From: Ruminococcus sp.
GTDB lineage: Bacteria; Bacillota; Clostridia; Oscillospirales; Acutalibacteraceae
Length of the DNA: 6,159 nucleotides
NCBI GenBank assembly: GCA_023667385.1
Contig: JAMPAE010000095.1
Coordinates: 1 to 6,159, forward strand
Direction of reading: 5' to 3'
This document shows positions 6,073 through 6,159 of the stretch, one piece after another. The position numbers were made by a program, and so were the translations under genes. Numbering within the stretch: position 1 is the stretch's first letter; every line of letters starts with the position of its first letter. The notes beneath the pieces are model-generated. The model saw nothing but the letters and a program-made list of their open reading frames with translations. It did not search any database and had not been told where the DNA came from.

Positions 6073-6090
6073 TTCCGACATAAATTTACA

Positions 6091-6107
6091 ATCATATAAT
6101 ATCATAT
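6091..6107. repeat. Two ATCATAT direct repeats one helical turn apart
   Basis: ATCATAT occurs at 6091-6097 and again at 6101-6107, a 10-base period, in very AT-rich DNA about 20 bases upstream of the -35 box. This could be a regulator site or an AT-rich upstream promoter element, or it may be chance in such biased sequence. Confidence 0.3.
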
Positions 6108-6159
6108 GTTTTATAAAAATCAAAGGTATTTTTATGATTTTTTTGTTGAAAATTTCAGG

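Noticed and set aside
6057..6074. A Rex redox-repressor site upstream of hndA.
   Set aside because: The dyad AATTG-N8-CAATT does not match the TTGTTAA-N4-TTAACAA type pattern, and no better match was found in the upstream region.
6115..6142. AAAAATCA / TGATTTTT inverted repeat near the right edge as a terminator.
   Set aside because: The 8-bp stem has a single G-C pair and a 12-base loop in very AT-rich DNA. No gene end is visible beside it, so chance is likely.
1..6159. CRISPR arrays, insertion sequences, tRNA or rRNA genes, and prophage parts.
   Set aside because: No repeat-spacer arrays, transposase-like proteins, terminal repeats or tRNA-like folds were seen. Nearly all the sequence is explained by the listed genes.

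Overview
The window looks like the chromosome of a low-to-moderate GC, strictly anaerobic, fermentative Firmicute of the class Clostridia, probably a gut Ruminococcaceae/Oscillospiraceae relative. This is inferred from the strong AGGAGG-type ribosome binding sites, the AT-rich spacers, and an NAD-linked multisubunit [FeFe] hydrogenase. The genus cannot be fixed from the sequence alone.

Left part (1-1140, plus strand): the 3' end of a Ca2+-dependent phosphoinositide phospholipase C-type gene, cut by the window edge, overlaps an SGNH/GDSL-family esterase gene by 4 bases (ATGA). A strong hairpin terminator follows at 1111-1141. Middle (1146-1421, minus strand): a 61-codon gene for a small helical protein faces the esterase gene. 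Upstream of it are an exact 8-bp inverted repeat (1349-1380) and a second, bidirectional-looking terminator (1385-1421).

Right part (1443-6072, minus strand, read right to left): a promoter, then four genes in the order hndA (NuoE-like), hndB (small thioredoxin-fold protein), hndC (NuoF-like, FMN/NADH subunit) and hndD ([FeFe] hydrogenase catalytic subunit). Order and sizes match the NAD(P)-linked hndABCD hydrogenase of Desulfovibrio fructosovorans and the electron-bifurcating HydABC enzymes. The expected role is reversible coupling of H2 with both NAD(H) and ferredoxin. Electrons pass between the flavin of HndC and the H-cluster of HndD through the iron-sulfur clusters of HndA, HndC and HndD. 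In a fermenter this would dispose of NADH and reduced ferredoxin together as H2.

The window is mostly ordinary and I see no wholly new system. Two points deserve attention. The HndB-like protein has no cysteine at all, so it cannot hold the [2Fe-2S] cluster of its family. The first H-cluster motif of HndD reads TSCSPGW rather than the textbook TSCCPxW. Weaker observations are dyads at the two minus-strand promoter regions and a 114-base hairpin-bearing gap inside the hydrogenase operon.
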